NCBI GenBank assembly: GCA_910586505.1
Contig: CAJUGV010000001.1
Location: 124,001 to 188,000 of the forward strand
Length of the DNA stretch: 64,000 nt
Direction: 5' to 3'
Source: an uncultured Paraprevotella sp.
GTDB taxonomy: Bacteria > Bacteroidota > Bacteroidia > Bacteroidales > Bacteroidaceae
Below the pieces are notes generated by a model that ran no database searches, had not been told where the DNA came from, and saw only the letters and a program-made list of their open reading frames with translations. A program made the translations under genes and the position numbers. This document shows positions 43,534-52,628 of the stretch, piece after piece (position 1 is the stretch's first letter; the number at the start of each line of letters is the position of its first letter).

Positions 43534-45138
43534 TTACATCTTCGGGCCTGCTGCAACCAGTGCCTTACCGGCATCGTTACCAGTAAACTTAGAGAAGTTC
43601 TTGATAAAGAGACCTGCCAGGTTTTCAGCCTTCTTGGTCCACTCAGATGCATCTGCATAAGTGTCGCGCGGATCGAGGATATTAGGATCAACACCCGGCA
43701 ACTCCGTCGGAACCACGAAATCAAAGTAAGGAATGGTCTTGGTAGGAGCCTTGTCAATCGAGCCGTCCAGGATCGCATCGATGATACCGCGGGTATCGCG
43801 AATGGAGATACGCTTGCCGGTTCCGTTCCATCCGGTATTCACCAGATAAGCCTTGGCACCTACCTTGTTCATCTTCTTCACGAGTTCTTCGGCATACTTC
43901 GTAGGATGCAAGCTCAGGAAAGCAGCACCGAAGCAAGCAGAGAATGTCGGAGTCGGTTCAGTGATACCGCGCTCTGTTCCGGCCAACTTGGCTGTAAATC
44001 CGGAGAGGAAGTAGTACTGTGCCTGCTGATCGTTCAGGATAGAAACGGGAGGCAACACACCGAAGGCATCGGCAGACAGGAAGATAACCTGCTTAGCATG
44101 AGGACCCTTGGAAATGGGCTTCACGATATTCTCGATGTGATAGATAGGATAAGACACGCGGGTGTTTTCAGTTACGCTCTTGTCTGCGAAATCGATCTTA
44201 CCGTCTTCTGCAACCGTTACGTTCTCCAACAAAGCGTCACGCTTGATTGCATTGTAGATATCGGGTTCAGACTCCTTGTCAAGGTTGATAACCTTGGCAT
44301 AGCATCCGCCTTCGTAGTTGAACACGCCTTCATCGTCCCATCCGTGCTCGTCATCACCGATCAACTTACGCTTCGGATCGGTAGACAAAGTGGTCTTACC
44401 CGTACCTGAGAGACCGAAGAAGATGGCAGAGCTTGTTCCTTCCATATCTGTATTTGCAGAGCAGTGCATGGAAGCGATGCCGCGCAAGGGGTTGAAGTAG
44501 TTCATCATAGAGAACATACCCTTCTTCATTTCACCACCATACCATGTATTGATGATAACCTGTTCCTTAGAAGTAAGATTGAACACAACGGCTGTCTCAG
44601 AATTCAAGCCCAGTTCCTGATAGTTCTCCACCTTCGTCTTAGAAGCATTGTAAACCACGAAATCAGGTTCGAAATCTTTCAGTTCCTCTTCCGTAGCACG
44701 GATGAACATGTTGGTCACGAAGTGAGCCTGCCATGCAACCTCCATGATGAAACGAACCTTCAGGCAAGTAGCCTTATTGGCACCGCAGAAGCAGTCTACT
44801 ACAAAGAGTTTCTTGTTTGACAGTTCTTTAACGGCCAGTTCCTTCAGTGTATTCCAAGCTGCGGGAGTTACAGGCTTATTGTCATTCTTATATTCTTCTG
44901 AAGTCCACCATACCGTATCCTGAGAGGTTTCGTCCTTTACGATAAATTTGTCCTTGGGAGAACGACCGGTGTAGATACCTGTCATCACGTTCACCGTGCC
45001 CAGTTCCGTTACCTGACCTTTTTCAAAACCTTCCAGACCGGCTTTAGTCTCTTCCTGAAACAACACATCATAAGACGGGTTGTGAAGAACCTCAACAGTT
45101 CCGGTAATACCGTACTTACTCAAATCTAAATTTGCCAT
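43534..45138 (-). CDS. pckA: Phosphoenolpyruvate carboxykinase (ATP)
   Basis: The 534-residue protein has the kinase-1a P-loop GLSGTGKTTLS (about 240-250), the kinase-2/metal block DDEHGWDDEGVFNYEGGCYAK and the substrate segment RSPKDKF with NTGWNGTG. It interconverts oxaloacetate + ATP and PEP + CO2 + ADP. In Bacteroides it mainly runs in the CO2-fixing direction, as part of the succinate/propionate fermentation branch, which saves ATP. It is a single gene with its own promoter and terminator. Confidence 0.98.
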   Translation of the reverse strand: MANLDLSKYGITGTVEVLHNPSYDVLFQEETKAGLEGFEKGQVTELGTVNVMTGIYTGRSPKDKFIVKDETSQDTVWWTSEEYKNDNKPVTPAAWNTLKELAVKELSNKKLFVVDCFCGANKATCLKVRFIMEVAWQAHFVTNMFIRATEEELKDFEPDFVVYNASKTKVENYQELGLNSETAVVFNLTSKEQVIINTWYGGEMKKGMFSMMNYFNPLRGIASMHCSANTDMEGTSSAIFFGLSGTGKTTLSTDPKRKLIGDDEHGWDDEGVFNYEGGCYAKVINLDKESEPDIYNAIKRDALLENVTVAEDGKIDFADKSVTENTRVSYPIYHIENIVKPISKGPHAKQVIFLSADAFGVLPPVSILNDQQAQYYFLSGFTAKLAGTERGITEPTPTFSACFGAAFLSLHPTKYAEELVKKMNKVGAKAYLVNTGWNGTGKRISIRDTRGIIDAILDGSIDKAPTKTIPYFDFVVPTELPGVDPNILDPRDTYADASEWTKKAENLAGLFIKNFSKFTGNDAGKALVAAGPKM

Positions 45139-45198
45139 TTTCCTAAAATAATATTTGGTTAGAAATCAATTCTATAGAAAAACTCTATTTTGCGCTTA

Positions 45199-45229
45199 CA
45201 AAAGTACAAAGAAAAGCGTGTCCCTGAAA
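45199..45229 (-). promoter_or_regulatory. pckA promoter
   Basis: Minus-strand TTTC (45226-45229), 19 bases, then TACTTTTG (45199-45206): a full -7 match with a 3-of-4 -33 match. Leader is about 55 bases. Confidence 0.7.
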
Positions 45230-45319
45230 CTTTCAGCTTAATATTTTTCTTAATTCAGAAACATTCTTCCGTTAAATTTCCCAAAAGCTAAAGGCCGCAA
45301 CCACATTTGCCAAACGGAG

Positions 45320-45351
45320 TTTACATTTTCAAGAAGTTTTTGTTACTTTTG
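45320..45351 (+). promoter_or_regulatory. upp promoter
   Basis: TTTA (45320-45323), 20 bases, then TACTTTTG (45344-45351). A start near 45358 lies downstream of an in-frame ATG at 45307 and supports the ATG at 45382 as the upp start. Confidence 0.7.
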
Positions 45352-45381
45352 TTCCAAAATATTCGTTTTAATCCATCTAAC

Positions 45382-46041
45382 ATGAAAGTAATCAACTTCG
45401 CAGAACAACAAACAGTCGTCAACAAATACATGTCGGAACTGCGTGACGTACGCATCCAGAAAGACAGGGCACGGTTCCGCCGCAACCTGGAAAGAATAGG
45501 GGAAGCCATGGCTTTCGAAATCAGCAAAACACTGGATTATTCGGCAAAAGACATCAGAACCCCGCTGGGCACGGCCAGCACCTTGCTGTATGACGACTCC
45601 ATCGTGCTGGGCACCATATTCCGGGCCGGCCTCCCCTTTCATCAAGGTTTTCTGAACATCTTCGAAGAGGCCGACAACGCTTTCGTCTCGGCCTACCGCT
45701 TCTACAAGGACAAAGAATGTCACGAAGTGGGCATACATATAGAATATCTGGCTTCACCGGACCTGAACGGGAAAACGCTCATCATCGCCGACCCCATGCT
45801 GGCCACAGGAGGAAGCATGGAACTGGGCCTGAAAGCCTTCGAGACAAAAGGAATCCCCGCCAAAGTACATCTATGCAGCACCATAGCCAGCCGGAAAGGC
45901 GTGGATTATCTGACAGAAGCGTTCAAGGACACGGACTATACCTTGTGGTGCGGTGCCATCGACCCTGAATTGAACGACCACATGTATATCGTGCCCGGAC
46001 TTGGCGATGCAGGTGACCTGGCCTACGGAGAGAAATTATAA
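45382..46041 (+). CDS. upp: Uracil phosphoribosyltransferase
   Basis: The 219-residue protein starts MKVINFAEQQTVVNKYMSELRD. The PRPP-binding loop is IIADPMLATGGSM (about 137-150) and the uracil site near the C-terminus has the GDAGDLAYG ending. Length is normal for UPRT. It salvages uracil to UMP with PRPP. The start is set by promoter position and family alignment. It is monocistronic and divergent from pckA. Confidence 0.95.
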   Translation: MKVINFAEQQTVVNKYMSELRDVRIQKDRARFRRNLERIGEAMAFEISKTLDYSAKDIRTPLGTASTLLYDDSIVLGTIFRAGLPFHQGFLNIFEEADNAFVSAYRFYKDKECHEVGIHIEYLASPDLNGKTLIIADPMLATGGSMELGLKAFETKGIPAKVHLCSTIASRKGVDYLTEAFKDTDYTLWCGAIDPELNDHMYIVPGLGDAGDLAYGEKL

Positions 46042-46171
46042 TCCCCGACACCGCCCGTATTGTCATATATGCCTTATCGGCGATACGGACCGCAACGGAC
46101 CGACCGGGGCTTCACCGGCACCTTGCCGGATCGGCATGTGCAGTGCTTAAAACTTTTGTCCTCATGAAAAT

Positions 46172-46218
46172 AAAAAATGATGCGGAGTATTTTTCATTTT
46201 ACTCCGCATCATTTTTTT
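46172..46218. terminator. Bidirectional terminator between upp and korB
   Basis: A perfect 18-bp stem (46172-46189 with 46200-46217; TGATGCGGAGTA core) has a ten-base loop, A-rich and T-rich flanks on both sides. It shares TCCGCATCATTTTTTT with the hairpin at 27403-27462. The rest of 46042-46263 holds no gene that I can see. Confidence 0.9.
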
Positions 46219-46263
46219 GCATACTAAGTTACACTGACAATCAGCAGCTTATGTAATCCAATA

Positions 46264-47271
46264 TTATTCCCTTACTTCCCAGACATCGTTGGTATGGAGC
46301 AACTCCGTAAAGTTATGGTAGGGTTTCTTCGCTTTCACCTCTTCAATCTGGCTGTTTACGGCCCCGTCATAAGTGGGAGCCTCCACATCACGGATCACAC
46401 CCAACGCCACCGGGAAATCCGGACCTTCCATCAGCGCAAGTTTCAGATGTAAGGTGTTATCCGCACAATGAGCATCATGCACAAGAATATCCTGTTCCGT
46501 CACGCCGTTCTCATTCAGTCTGACCACTTTCAGTCCGAATCCTTCCTGCATCAGTCCGTATTCATTGTTCTCTCCGAACAGCATCGGTTTCCCGTGCTCC
46601 AGATAAATGGCATGTCTGGCACGTCCTTCCTTCGTATATACCGACTCATGGGTTCCGTCGTTGAATATCACGCAGTTCTGCAAGATTTCACAAACCGAGG
46701 CCCCCTTATGTGCATGGGCGGCTTTCAGGATCTCCACCGTACCGGCCGCGTCCGTAGCCACCGCACGTGCAAAGAAACGTCCGCGGGCACCAAAACAAAG
46801 CTCCGCCGGACAGAACGGATCTTCTACTGTTCCATAGGGAGACGACTTGCTGACAAATCCTCTCGGGGAAGTAGGAGAATACTGCCCTTTTGTCAATCCG
46901 TAAATACGGTTGTTCAGCAATATCATATTGATGTCCACATTGCGGCGGACAGCATGGATAAAGTGATTGCCGCCGATCGCAAGGCCGTCGCCGTCGCCGG
47001 AGATCTGCCATACCGAAATGCCGGGATTGGCCACTTTGAATCCGGTGGCTATCGCGGCGGCACGACCGTGAATCGTCTGCATGGCGTATGTATTCATGTA
47101 ATAAGGCAGACGGCTGGAACATCCGATACCGGAAATCACTGCCGTTTCATGCGGCGGCACACCGATCTCTGCCATAGCCTTATGCAAAGAAGCCAGAAAA
47201 AAATGGTCTCCGCATCCGGGACACCAGCGCGGCTGTCCCTTCTTATAATCTTTTGCTGTATATTCGCTCAT
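46264..47271 (-). CDS. korB: 2-oxoacid (2-oxoglutarate):ferredoxin oxidoreductase, beta subunit
   Basis: The 335-residue protein has an N-terminal Cys pair WCPGCGDHFFLASLHKAM and the thiamine-diphosphate/Mg motif GDGDGLAIGGNHFIHAVRRN...LNNRIYGLTKGQYSPTS (about 90-135). A third cluster Cys lies in CEILQNC. With the alpha subunit it oxidatively decarboxylates a 2-oxoacid to the acyl-CoA, reducing ferredoxin, or runs reductively in anaerobes. It starts 25 bases after korA. Assignment to 2-oxoglutarate rather than another 2-oxoacid rests on subunit type (fused gamma-alpha plus beta). Confidence 0.93.
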   Translation of the reverse strand: MSEYTAKDYKKGQPRWCPGCGDHFFLASLHKAMAEIGVPPHETAVISGIGCSSRLPYYMNTYAMQTIHGRAAAIATGFKVANPGISVWQISGDGDGLAIGGNHFIHAVRRNVDINMILLNNRIYGLTKGQYSPTSPRGFVSKSSPYGTVEDPFCPAELCFGARGRFFARAVATDAAGTVEILKAAHAHKGASVCEILQNCVIFNDGTHESVYTKEGRARHAIYLEHGKPMLFGENNEYGLMQEGFGLKVVRLNENGVTEQDILVHDAHCADNTLHLKLALMEGPDFPVALGVIRDVEAPTYDGAVNSQIEEVKAKKPYHNFTELLHTNDVWEVRE

Positions 47272-47296
47272 TTCCTTTTATTCTTCAATGTTTTGA

Positions 47297-49144
47297 CTAT
47301 TTGTTATATATCGCGGTGAAAGCATCTACCAGTTCGGAGACAACAAAGGGCTGTCCCTTGACCTGATTGAACTGATAGGGCACGAAACCGTCTACCTTCA
47401 TGCGAAGATATGCGGCAAACTGCCCCAGATTCTGTTCAGCCACCACTACCTTCTTAAAACGGCCCAGCACTTCGGCGGTATTGGCCGGTAGCGGATTCAG
47501 ATAAGAGAAATGAGCCAGGGCCACCTTCTTGCCCGAAGCCATCATCTCGTCCATTGCCGAATGCAAATGGCCATAGGTTCCGCCAAATCCCACAATAAGG
47601 AGCTCCGCATCATCGGCACACCCCTGCACCTCTACGTCGGGTACGGGGATCTTAGCCACCTTCTCGGCACGCAGACGGCACATTCTGTCATGATTGTCGG
47701 GATCGGTACTGATGGCTCCCGTGCGGCCGTCCTTCTCGAGTCCTCCGAGGATATGCATACAGTCTTCCTGACCGGGAATGGCCCAATACCTCACCAACGT
47801 ATCCGGATTGCGCATGTACGGTGTGTAGTTGCCGGCCATCTCAGGCGTGGCATAAGGAGGACAAATGTCCGGATACTCATTCAGATCGGGAAGTTTGAAC
47901 GCTCCCGATCCGTTTGCCACAAAAGCATCTGTAAGCAACACCACCGGAGTCATATGTTCAAGAGCCATTTTCGAAGCATAGTAAGCCGCATCGAAACAAT
48001 TGGTAGGCGAAGTGGCGGCTATCACCGGCATCGGCGACTCACCGTTTCTTCCGAAAAGCGCCTGCAGCAGATCTGTCTGTTCGCTCTTAGTAGGCAAACC
48101 GGTCGACGGCCCTCCTCTCTGCACGTTCAGTATGACAAGCGGCAATTCCGTTATCACGGCAAGGTTCATCGCCTCCGACTTCAGGCACACCCCAGGACCG
48201 GAAGTAGAAGTCACAGCCAGCGCGCCGGCAAAAGCCGCGCCCACGGAAGAGGCACATCCGGCAATTTCATCCTCACACTGCACCGTAGTCACACCCAAGC
48301 TCTTGTGCTTGGACAACTCATGCAGTACGTCGGTTGCCGGAGTGATAGGATAAGAACCGAGGAACAGACGCTTGCCGGCCTTCTCGGCAGCAGCTATAAA
48401 ACCGTAAGCCGTAGCCTTATTCCCCATAATATCCATGTATTTGCCTGGCTTTTTGGTTTTAGACTCCACCTTATAAGTATGCGCTACAGAGGCATGAGTG
48501 TTGGCTCCGTAATCATAACCGGCCTGAATGACCTTAATATTGGCTTCAGCTATAGCCGGCTTCCTGGCAAACTTTTCACGCAACATATTAAATGCGATCT
48601 CCAGGTCGCGGTTGAACAACCAGCATACCAGTCCAAGCGCAAACATATTGCGACACTTCAAGACCGCTTTATTGTCCATCCCCGAATCAGCCAGACAATC
48701 CTTTACCATCTGGGTAATCGGAGCAGCGATCACATCATTCTTTATGTCGAGTTCGTCAATAGGATTATCCGTCGTGAAAGCGGCCTTTTCCAGGTCTTTG
48801 GCCTGAAAACTGTCCGTATCAATAATTATGCACGCAGTAGACTTAGCATATTTGTATTGTGTCTTCAAAGCAGCCGCATTCATCGCCACAAGCACATCGC
48901 ACAAATCGCCAGGGGTATAAACACGTTCCGCTCCGATATGCACTTGAAAACCGGAAACTCCGGTCAACGATCCCTGCGGAGCACGAATATCCGCCGGATA
49001 ATCGGGAAATGTACAAATGTCATTTCCCACTGTCGCAGAGACCGTAGAGAAAATATTACCGGCCAACTGCATTCCATCTCCCGAATCTCCAGAGAAACGA
49101 ACCACTACCTGATCCACATCCTTTACTTCTAATCTATCAGCCAT
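47297..49144 (-). CDS. korA: 2-oxoacid (2-oxoglutarate):ferredoxin oxidoreductase, fused gamma-alpha subunit
   Basis: The 615-residue protein has an N-terminal gamma domain (about 10-195, VVVRFSGDSGDGMQLAGNIFSTVSA and FPDYPADIRAPQGSLTGVSGFQVHIG). The alpha domain follows (about 225-480, GNKATAYGFIAAAEKAGKRLFLGSYPITPATDVLHEL; STSGPGVCLKSEAMNLAV), then a C-terminal CoA/domain II (500-615). Joining gamma and alpha in one chain is usual in Bacteroidetes. No separate ferredoxin-like delta gene is present here. It is the first gene of korAB. Confidence 0.94.
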   Translation of the reverse strand: MADRLEVKDVDQVVVRFSGDSGDGMQLAGNIFSTVSATVGNDICTFPDYPADIRAPQGSLTGVSGFQVHIGAERVYTPGDLCDVLVAMNAAALKTQYKYAKSTACIIIDTDSFQAKDLEKAAFTTDNPIDELDIKNDVIAAPITQMVKDCLADSGMDNKAVLKCRNMFALGLVCWLFNRDLEIAFNMLREKFARKPAIAEANIKVIQAGYDYGANTHASVAHTYKVESKTKKPGKYMDIMGNKATAYGFIAAAEKAGKRLFLGSYPITPATDVLHELSKHKSLGVTTVQCEDEIAGCASSVGAAFAGALAVTSTSGPGVCLKSEAMNLAVITELPLVILNVQRGGPSTGLPTKSEQTDLLQALFGRNGESPMPVIAATSPTNCFDAAYYASKMALEHMTPVVLLTDAFVANGSGAFKLPDLNEYPDICPPYATPEMAGNYTPYMRNPDTLVRYWAIPGQEDCMHILGGLEKDGRTGAISTDPDNHDRMCRLRAEKVAKIPVPDVEVQGCADDAELLIVGFGGTYGHLHSAMDEMMASGKKVALAHFSYLNPLPANTAEVLGRFKKVVVAEQNLGQFAAYLRMKVDGFVPYQFNQVKGQPFVVSELVDAFTAIYNK

Positions 49145-49324
49145 ACTTTTTATAGTATTTTTATAATTACTGTATATTCTTCACATCTAAAAACTGCAAA
49201 TATCGTAAAGATATGCATAAAATCAAAATATTTTGCTGTTAAATCCCCCTTTAAATCAAAGAATTTATCGTAGACACAGAGGCACACTACGCTTCATTTT
49301 TTATAAAAGATTTCCTCGCAAGTA

Positions 49325-49356
49325 TTCGGTTTTTTAAGGAGAAACCGCTAACTTTG
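49325..49356 (+). promoter_or_regulatory. tRNA-Arg promoter
   Basis: TTCG (49325-49328), 20 bases, then TAACTTTG (49349-49356), an exact -7 match 15 bases before the tRNA. The rest of 49145-49324 is AT-rich upstream DNA of korA with no gene seen. Confidence 0.65.
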
Positions 49357-49371
49357 CAAAGAAATCGGCCA

Positions 49372-49443
49372 GCCCCTGTAGTTCAATGGATAGAACTACG
49401 GTTTCCTAAACCGCCAATCCGGGTTCGATTCCCGGCGGGGGTA
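49372..49443 (+). tRNA. tRNA-Arg (anticodon CCT)
   Basis: The cloverleaf is readable. Acceptor GCCCCTG pairs with CGGGGGT (two G-U pairs); the D stem is GTTC/GAAC; the anticodon stem ACGGT/ACCGC has one A-C pair; the anticodon loop TTCCTAA gives CCT, reading AGG codons; the T arm is CCGGG-TTCGATT-CCCGG; discriminator A. CCA is not encoded, so it must be added after transcription. Confidence 0.95.
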
Positions 49444-49447
49444 CTAA

Positions 49448-49489
49448 AAAAAGAACCGGTCTACACATCTGTGTAGACCGGTTCTTTTT
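49448..49489. terminator. Bidirectional terminator for tRNA-Arg and secDF
   Basis: A perfect 20-bp stem (49448-49467 with 49470-49489) is rich in GAACCGGTCTACACA, with T5 on the plus side and A7 on the other. Confidence 0.93.
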
Positions 49490-49510
49490 ATATTTATTTT
49501 CCAATCCGTC

Positions 49511-52500
49511 TTATTTGACTTCATCCTCGTCTTTAATATGTTGCCCCATAGAAAGGAATGCTACAGGAGCTGCCATAAAGATAGAAGAACATGTACCTAT
49601 CACCACACCGAGAATCATGGCAAACGAAAAACTGCGGATGCTCTCTCCTCCGAAGAAGAAGATACACAGCAACACGAGCAAGGTAGTCAATGAGGTGTTG
49701 ATGGTACGAGACAACGTAGTGTTCAAAGAATCATTGAACAGACGCTGACGGTCGCGCTTCGGATATAAATGGAGGAACTCGCGTATACGGTCGAATACCA
49801 CCACCTTATCATTAATAGAATAACCGATAGCCGTCAGGATTGCACCGATAAACGTCTGGTCTATCTCCAAAGAGAACGGCACCCATCCCCAACAAATGGA
49901 ATACGCACCGATTATCAACAGTGTATCTATCGTCAATGCCAATACAGCACCAAAAGAGAACGCCACATTATGGAACCGGATCAAGATATAAACGAAAATG
50001 GCGATCAAGGCCAGCACGACCGAAAGGATAGCTCCATGTGTAATATCTTCCGCTACGGACGGACCTACCTTTTCAGAACTGATAATAGATCCTCCCGCAC
50101 GCTCGTCACGGTTGATAAACGTCTGCAAATCCAATTGCTGATCCAACAATCCGCCATCCTTAAGCGTTTCATACAAAGTCTTCTCTATTTCAGTATCTAC
50201 TTCCGTACCTTCTTCGTTTATCTGATAGTTTGTAGAAATTCTCACCGTACGATGATCCGTACCCAAAGCTATCACCTGCACGTTGGCATCACCAAACTTA
50301 TTTTGCAACAACACCCGTACAGCCTCCGGCTCCACCTCTTTCTCAAACATTACCACGAAATTACGGCCGCCGGTAAAATCAATACCCTTACTCAATCCGC
50401 GAACGAACAAAGAAGCTATGCTTACAAGCACCAATATACCAAACACAACAAACGACTTCTTGTAGGCACTCATAAACTTATACTTGGGATTACTCATGAA
50501 CTTACGCGAAAGTGAAGTCATAAATGTCAAGTTCATCCACTTGTCCTTATTGAGGAAGTGTTCGTAAACAATGCGGGTCAGGTACACGGCTGTAAAGAAA
50601 GACACGAGGATACCGATGATCAAAGTAGTTGCAAAGCCACGGATCGGTCCTGTACCGAAATTATACAAAATAATACCCGTAATGATAGACGTCAGGTTGG
50701 AGTCGAAAATAGCGGAGAAAGCGTTGGAATAACCGTCGGCCAAAGCCGCACGAACCGTCTTTCCGGCCCGCAGTTCCTCTTTTGTACGCTCATATATCAA
50801 CACATTTGCATCCACAGCCATACCCAAAGACAGTACCATACCGGCAATACCGGACATTGTCAACGCTGCCTGGAACGAAGTCAATACACCAAGAGTGAAG
50901 AAGAAATTCAGTATCAAAGCTGCATTAGCGACCATTCCGGGAATAAGTCCGTACATGCCGCACATATAAACCATCAACAATACAAAAGCTATCACAAAAG
51001 AAGTCATACCCTTGTTGATGGATTCCTGTCCTAATGTAGGACCAACCACTTGTTCCGACACAATATGTGCAGGAGCAGGCATCTTACCTGTATTTAATAC
51101 ATTGGCCAAGTCACGTGTATCTTCGAGTGTAAAATGTCCTGTAATAGAAGAGATACCGCCAGTGATTTCATTCTGTACCGTAGGAGCACTGTACACATAA
51201 CCGTCAAGTACAATGGCTATGGCACGCTTCACATTCTTCTTGGTCAACGCAGCCCAACGACGCGCCCCGTCCGAGTTCATCGTCATACTCACACATGGAC
51301 GTCCATTCTGTTCGTAGTCATCCTTAGCATTGGTCACCACATCACCTTCCAACGGCGCACGTCCGTTACGTTCCGTAACCTTGATAGCATACAACTCAAA
51401 GATGTCACCCATGTTACCTCTTCCCATGGGCTTCACTCCCCAATAAAGTTTCAGATCGGAAGGTAACACCTCCTTGGCAATGGCCGAATTGATATAACGA
51501 TTCACTACGGCCGTATCACGCCATCCGGCATAACCTACGACACAACCACCCATTGAGCCTTGTGCCAGTTGCAGCACAGATGCCAGCGGATGTTTCTTTG
51601 CCACTTCACTATCCACGGCAACATTTTTCTCCGTCACAGCCCCTCCTTTCAGAGCAGAAGCCAAATCTTTAGCAGTACCTGCAACCGTATCAGCTATTTC
51701 CGACACCATTTCCGTTTCAACTTCCACCGTATCCGTTTCAGTCAACGAATTCTCGGCAGCTAAACGGGAGTCCAATGTAGCCAGGAAAGGTACAATTTCT
51801 TCCGTATTATACGTTTCCCAAAATTCCAAATTAGCACTACCCTGCAAAAGTTTACGCACACGTTCGGGTTCTTTCACTCCGGGCATCTCGACCATGATAC
51901 GCCCCATCTGTCCCTCCAATGTTTGGATATTAGGCTGTACCACACCGAAACGGTCAATACGCGTACGAAGCACATTATAAGAGTTCTCAATTGCAAAATC
52001 CACCTCAGAGCGCAACACTTTCTCTACCTCAGAGTCCGTGCTCTTCGTAGTCACCTTACCTTTCAGTTGCTGTGTAGCAAAAAGCTCAGCCAAACTACTG
52101 TTCGGCGCCAATGCTTTATATTCTTTTATAAATAAGGTAATAAAATCACTCTGGCTATTCTTAGCCCCTTCCGCAGCCTGTGCCACTGCCTTGTTGAATG
52201 CCGGGTCCTCCTTATGATCAGCCAATGCCTTTATCACCTCCGGTACTGAAACCTCAAGAATGACATTCATACCACCTTTCAGGTCCAAACCCAGGCTGAT
52301 CTCCATTTCGCGACAATTCTTAAGAGTATAAGCGCCCAACCATACCGGATTGTTCATCACAGAGTCCAGATAATGCGCGCCGGCCTCTTCACCCTGTGTC
52401 TTGGTAATCTCATCCACCTTGTTCATCTGGTAAGTAGTCACAAATGAGAAAGAGAGATAAAAGACGCATACAAGGGTCAACAGCAAAGCGAAAACTTTAA

Positions 52501-52519
52501 CAAATCCTTTGTTTTGCAT
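49511..52519 (-). CDS. secDF: Protein translocase subunit SecDF (fused)
   Basis: The 1002-residue fusion has a SecD half (about 1-640) with TM1 (VFALLLTLVCVFYLSFSFV), the large P1 periplasmic domain including GLDLKGGMNVILEV, and the five-TM bundle with AGMVLSLGMAVDANVLIYERTKEEL. The SecF half (about 680-1002) has TM at FVVFGILVLVSIASLFVRGL, GIDFTGGRNFVV and ILTAIGYSINDKVVVFDRIRE. The conserved Asp and Arg of the proton channel are present. It pulls exported proteins across the inner membrane using proton flow. The P1 domain carries an extended Ala/Glu/Val-rich insert (about 230-310). It is monocistronic, with a probable -7 element TATATTTG on the minus strand at 52574-52581. Confidence 0.97.
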   Translation of the reverse strand: MQNKGFVKVFALLLTLVCVFYLSFSFVTTYQMNKVDEITKTQGEEAGAHYLDSVMNNPVWLGAYTLKNCREMEISLGLDLKGGMNVILEVSVPEVIKALADHKEDPAFNKAVAQAAEGAKNSQSDFITLFIKEYKALAPNSSLAELFATQQLKGKVTTKSTDSEVEKVLRSEVDFAIENSYNVLRTRIDRFGVVQPNIQTLEGQMGRIMVEMPGVKEPERVRKLLQGSANLEFWETYNTEEIVPFLATLDSRLAAENSLTETDTVEVETEMVSEIADTVAGTAKDLASALKGGAVTEKNVAVDSEVAKKHPLASVLQLAQGSMGGCVVGYAGWRDTAVVNRYINSAIAKEVLPSDLKLYWGVKPMGRGNMGDIFELYAIKVTERNGRAPLEGDVVTNAKDDYEQNGRPCVSMTMNSDGARRWAALTKKNVKRAIAIVLDGYVYSAPTVQNEITGGISSITGHFTLEDTRDLANVLNTGKMPAPAHIVSEQVVGPTLGQESINKGMTSFVIAFVLLMVYMCGMYGLIPGMVANAALILNFFFTLGVLTSFQAALTMSGIAGMVLSLGMAVDANVLIYERTKEELRAGKTVRAALADGYSNAFSAIFDSNLTSIITGIILYNFGTGPIRGFATTLIIGILVSFFTAVYLTRIVYEHFLNKDKWMNLTFMTSLSRKFMSNPKYKFMSAYKKSFVVFGILVLVSIASLFVRGLSKGIDFTGGRNFVVMFEKEVEPEAVRVLLQNKFGDANVQVIALGTDHRTVRISTNYQINEEGTEVDTEIEKTLYETLKDGGLLDQQLDLQTFINRDERAGGSIISSEKVGPSVAEDITHGAILSVVLALIAIFVYILIRFHNVAFSFGAVLALTIDTLLIIGAYSICWGWVPFSLEIDQTFIGAILTAIGYSINDKVVVFDRIREFLHLYPKRDRQRLFNDSLNTTLSRTINTSLTTLLVLLCIFFFGGESIRSFSFAMILGVVIGTCSSIFMAAPVAFLSMGQHIKDEDEVK

Positions 52520-52628
52520 TTTGATAAATTATTATAATGTTATTATTTAATAGCTAAATTGACTACAAAGGCGCAAATATAACGTTTTTTTCATAGTAAA
52601 GCAGCAAGTAGGCCGATTTATTTATGCC

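Noticed and set aside
43368..43778. Upstream extension of dsbD
   Set aside because: The in-frame extension overlaps the pckA end and the dsbD promoter and would hide the signal peptide.
47510..49132. 540-codon open frame opposite korA
   Set aside because: Arg/His/Ser-rich shadow of a certain gene.
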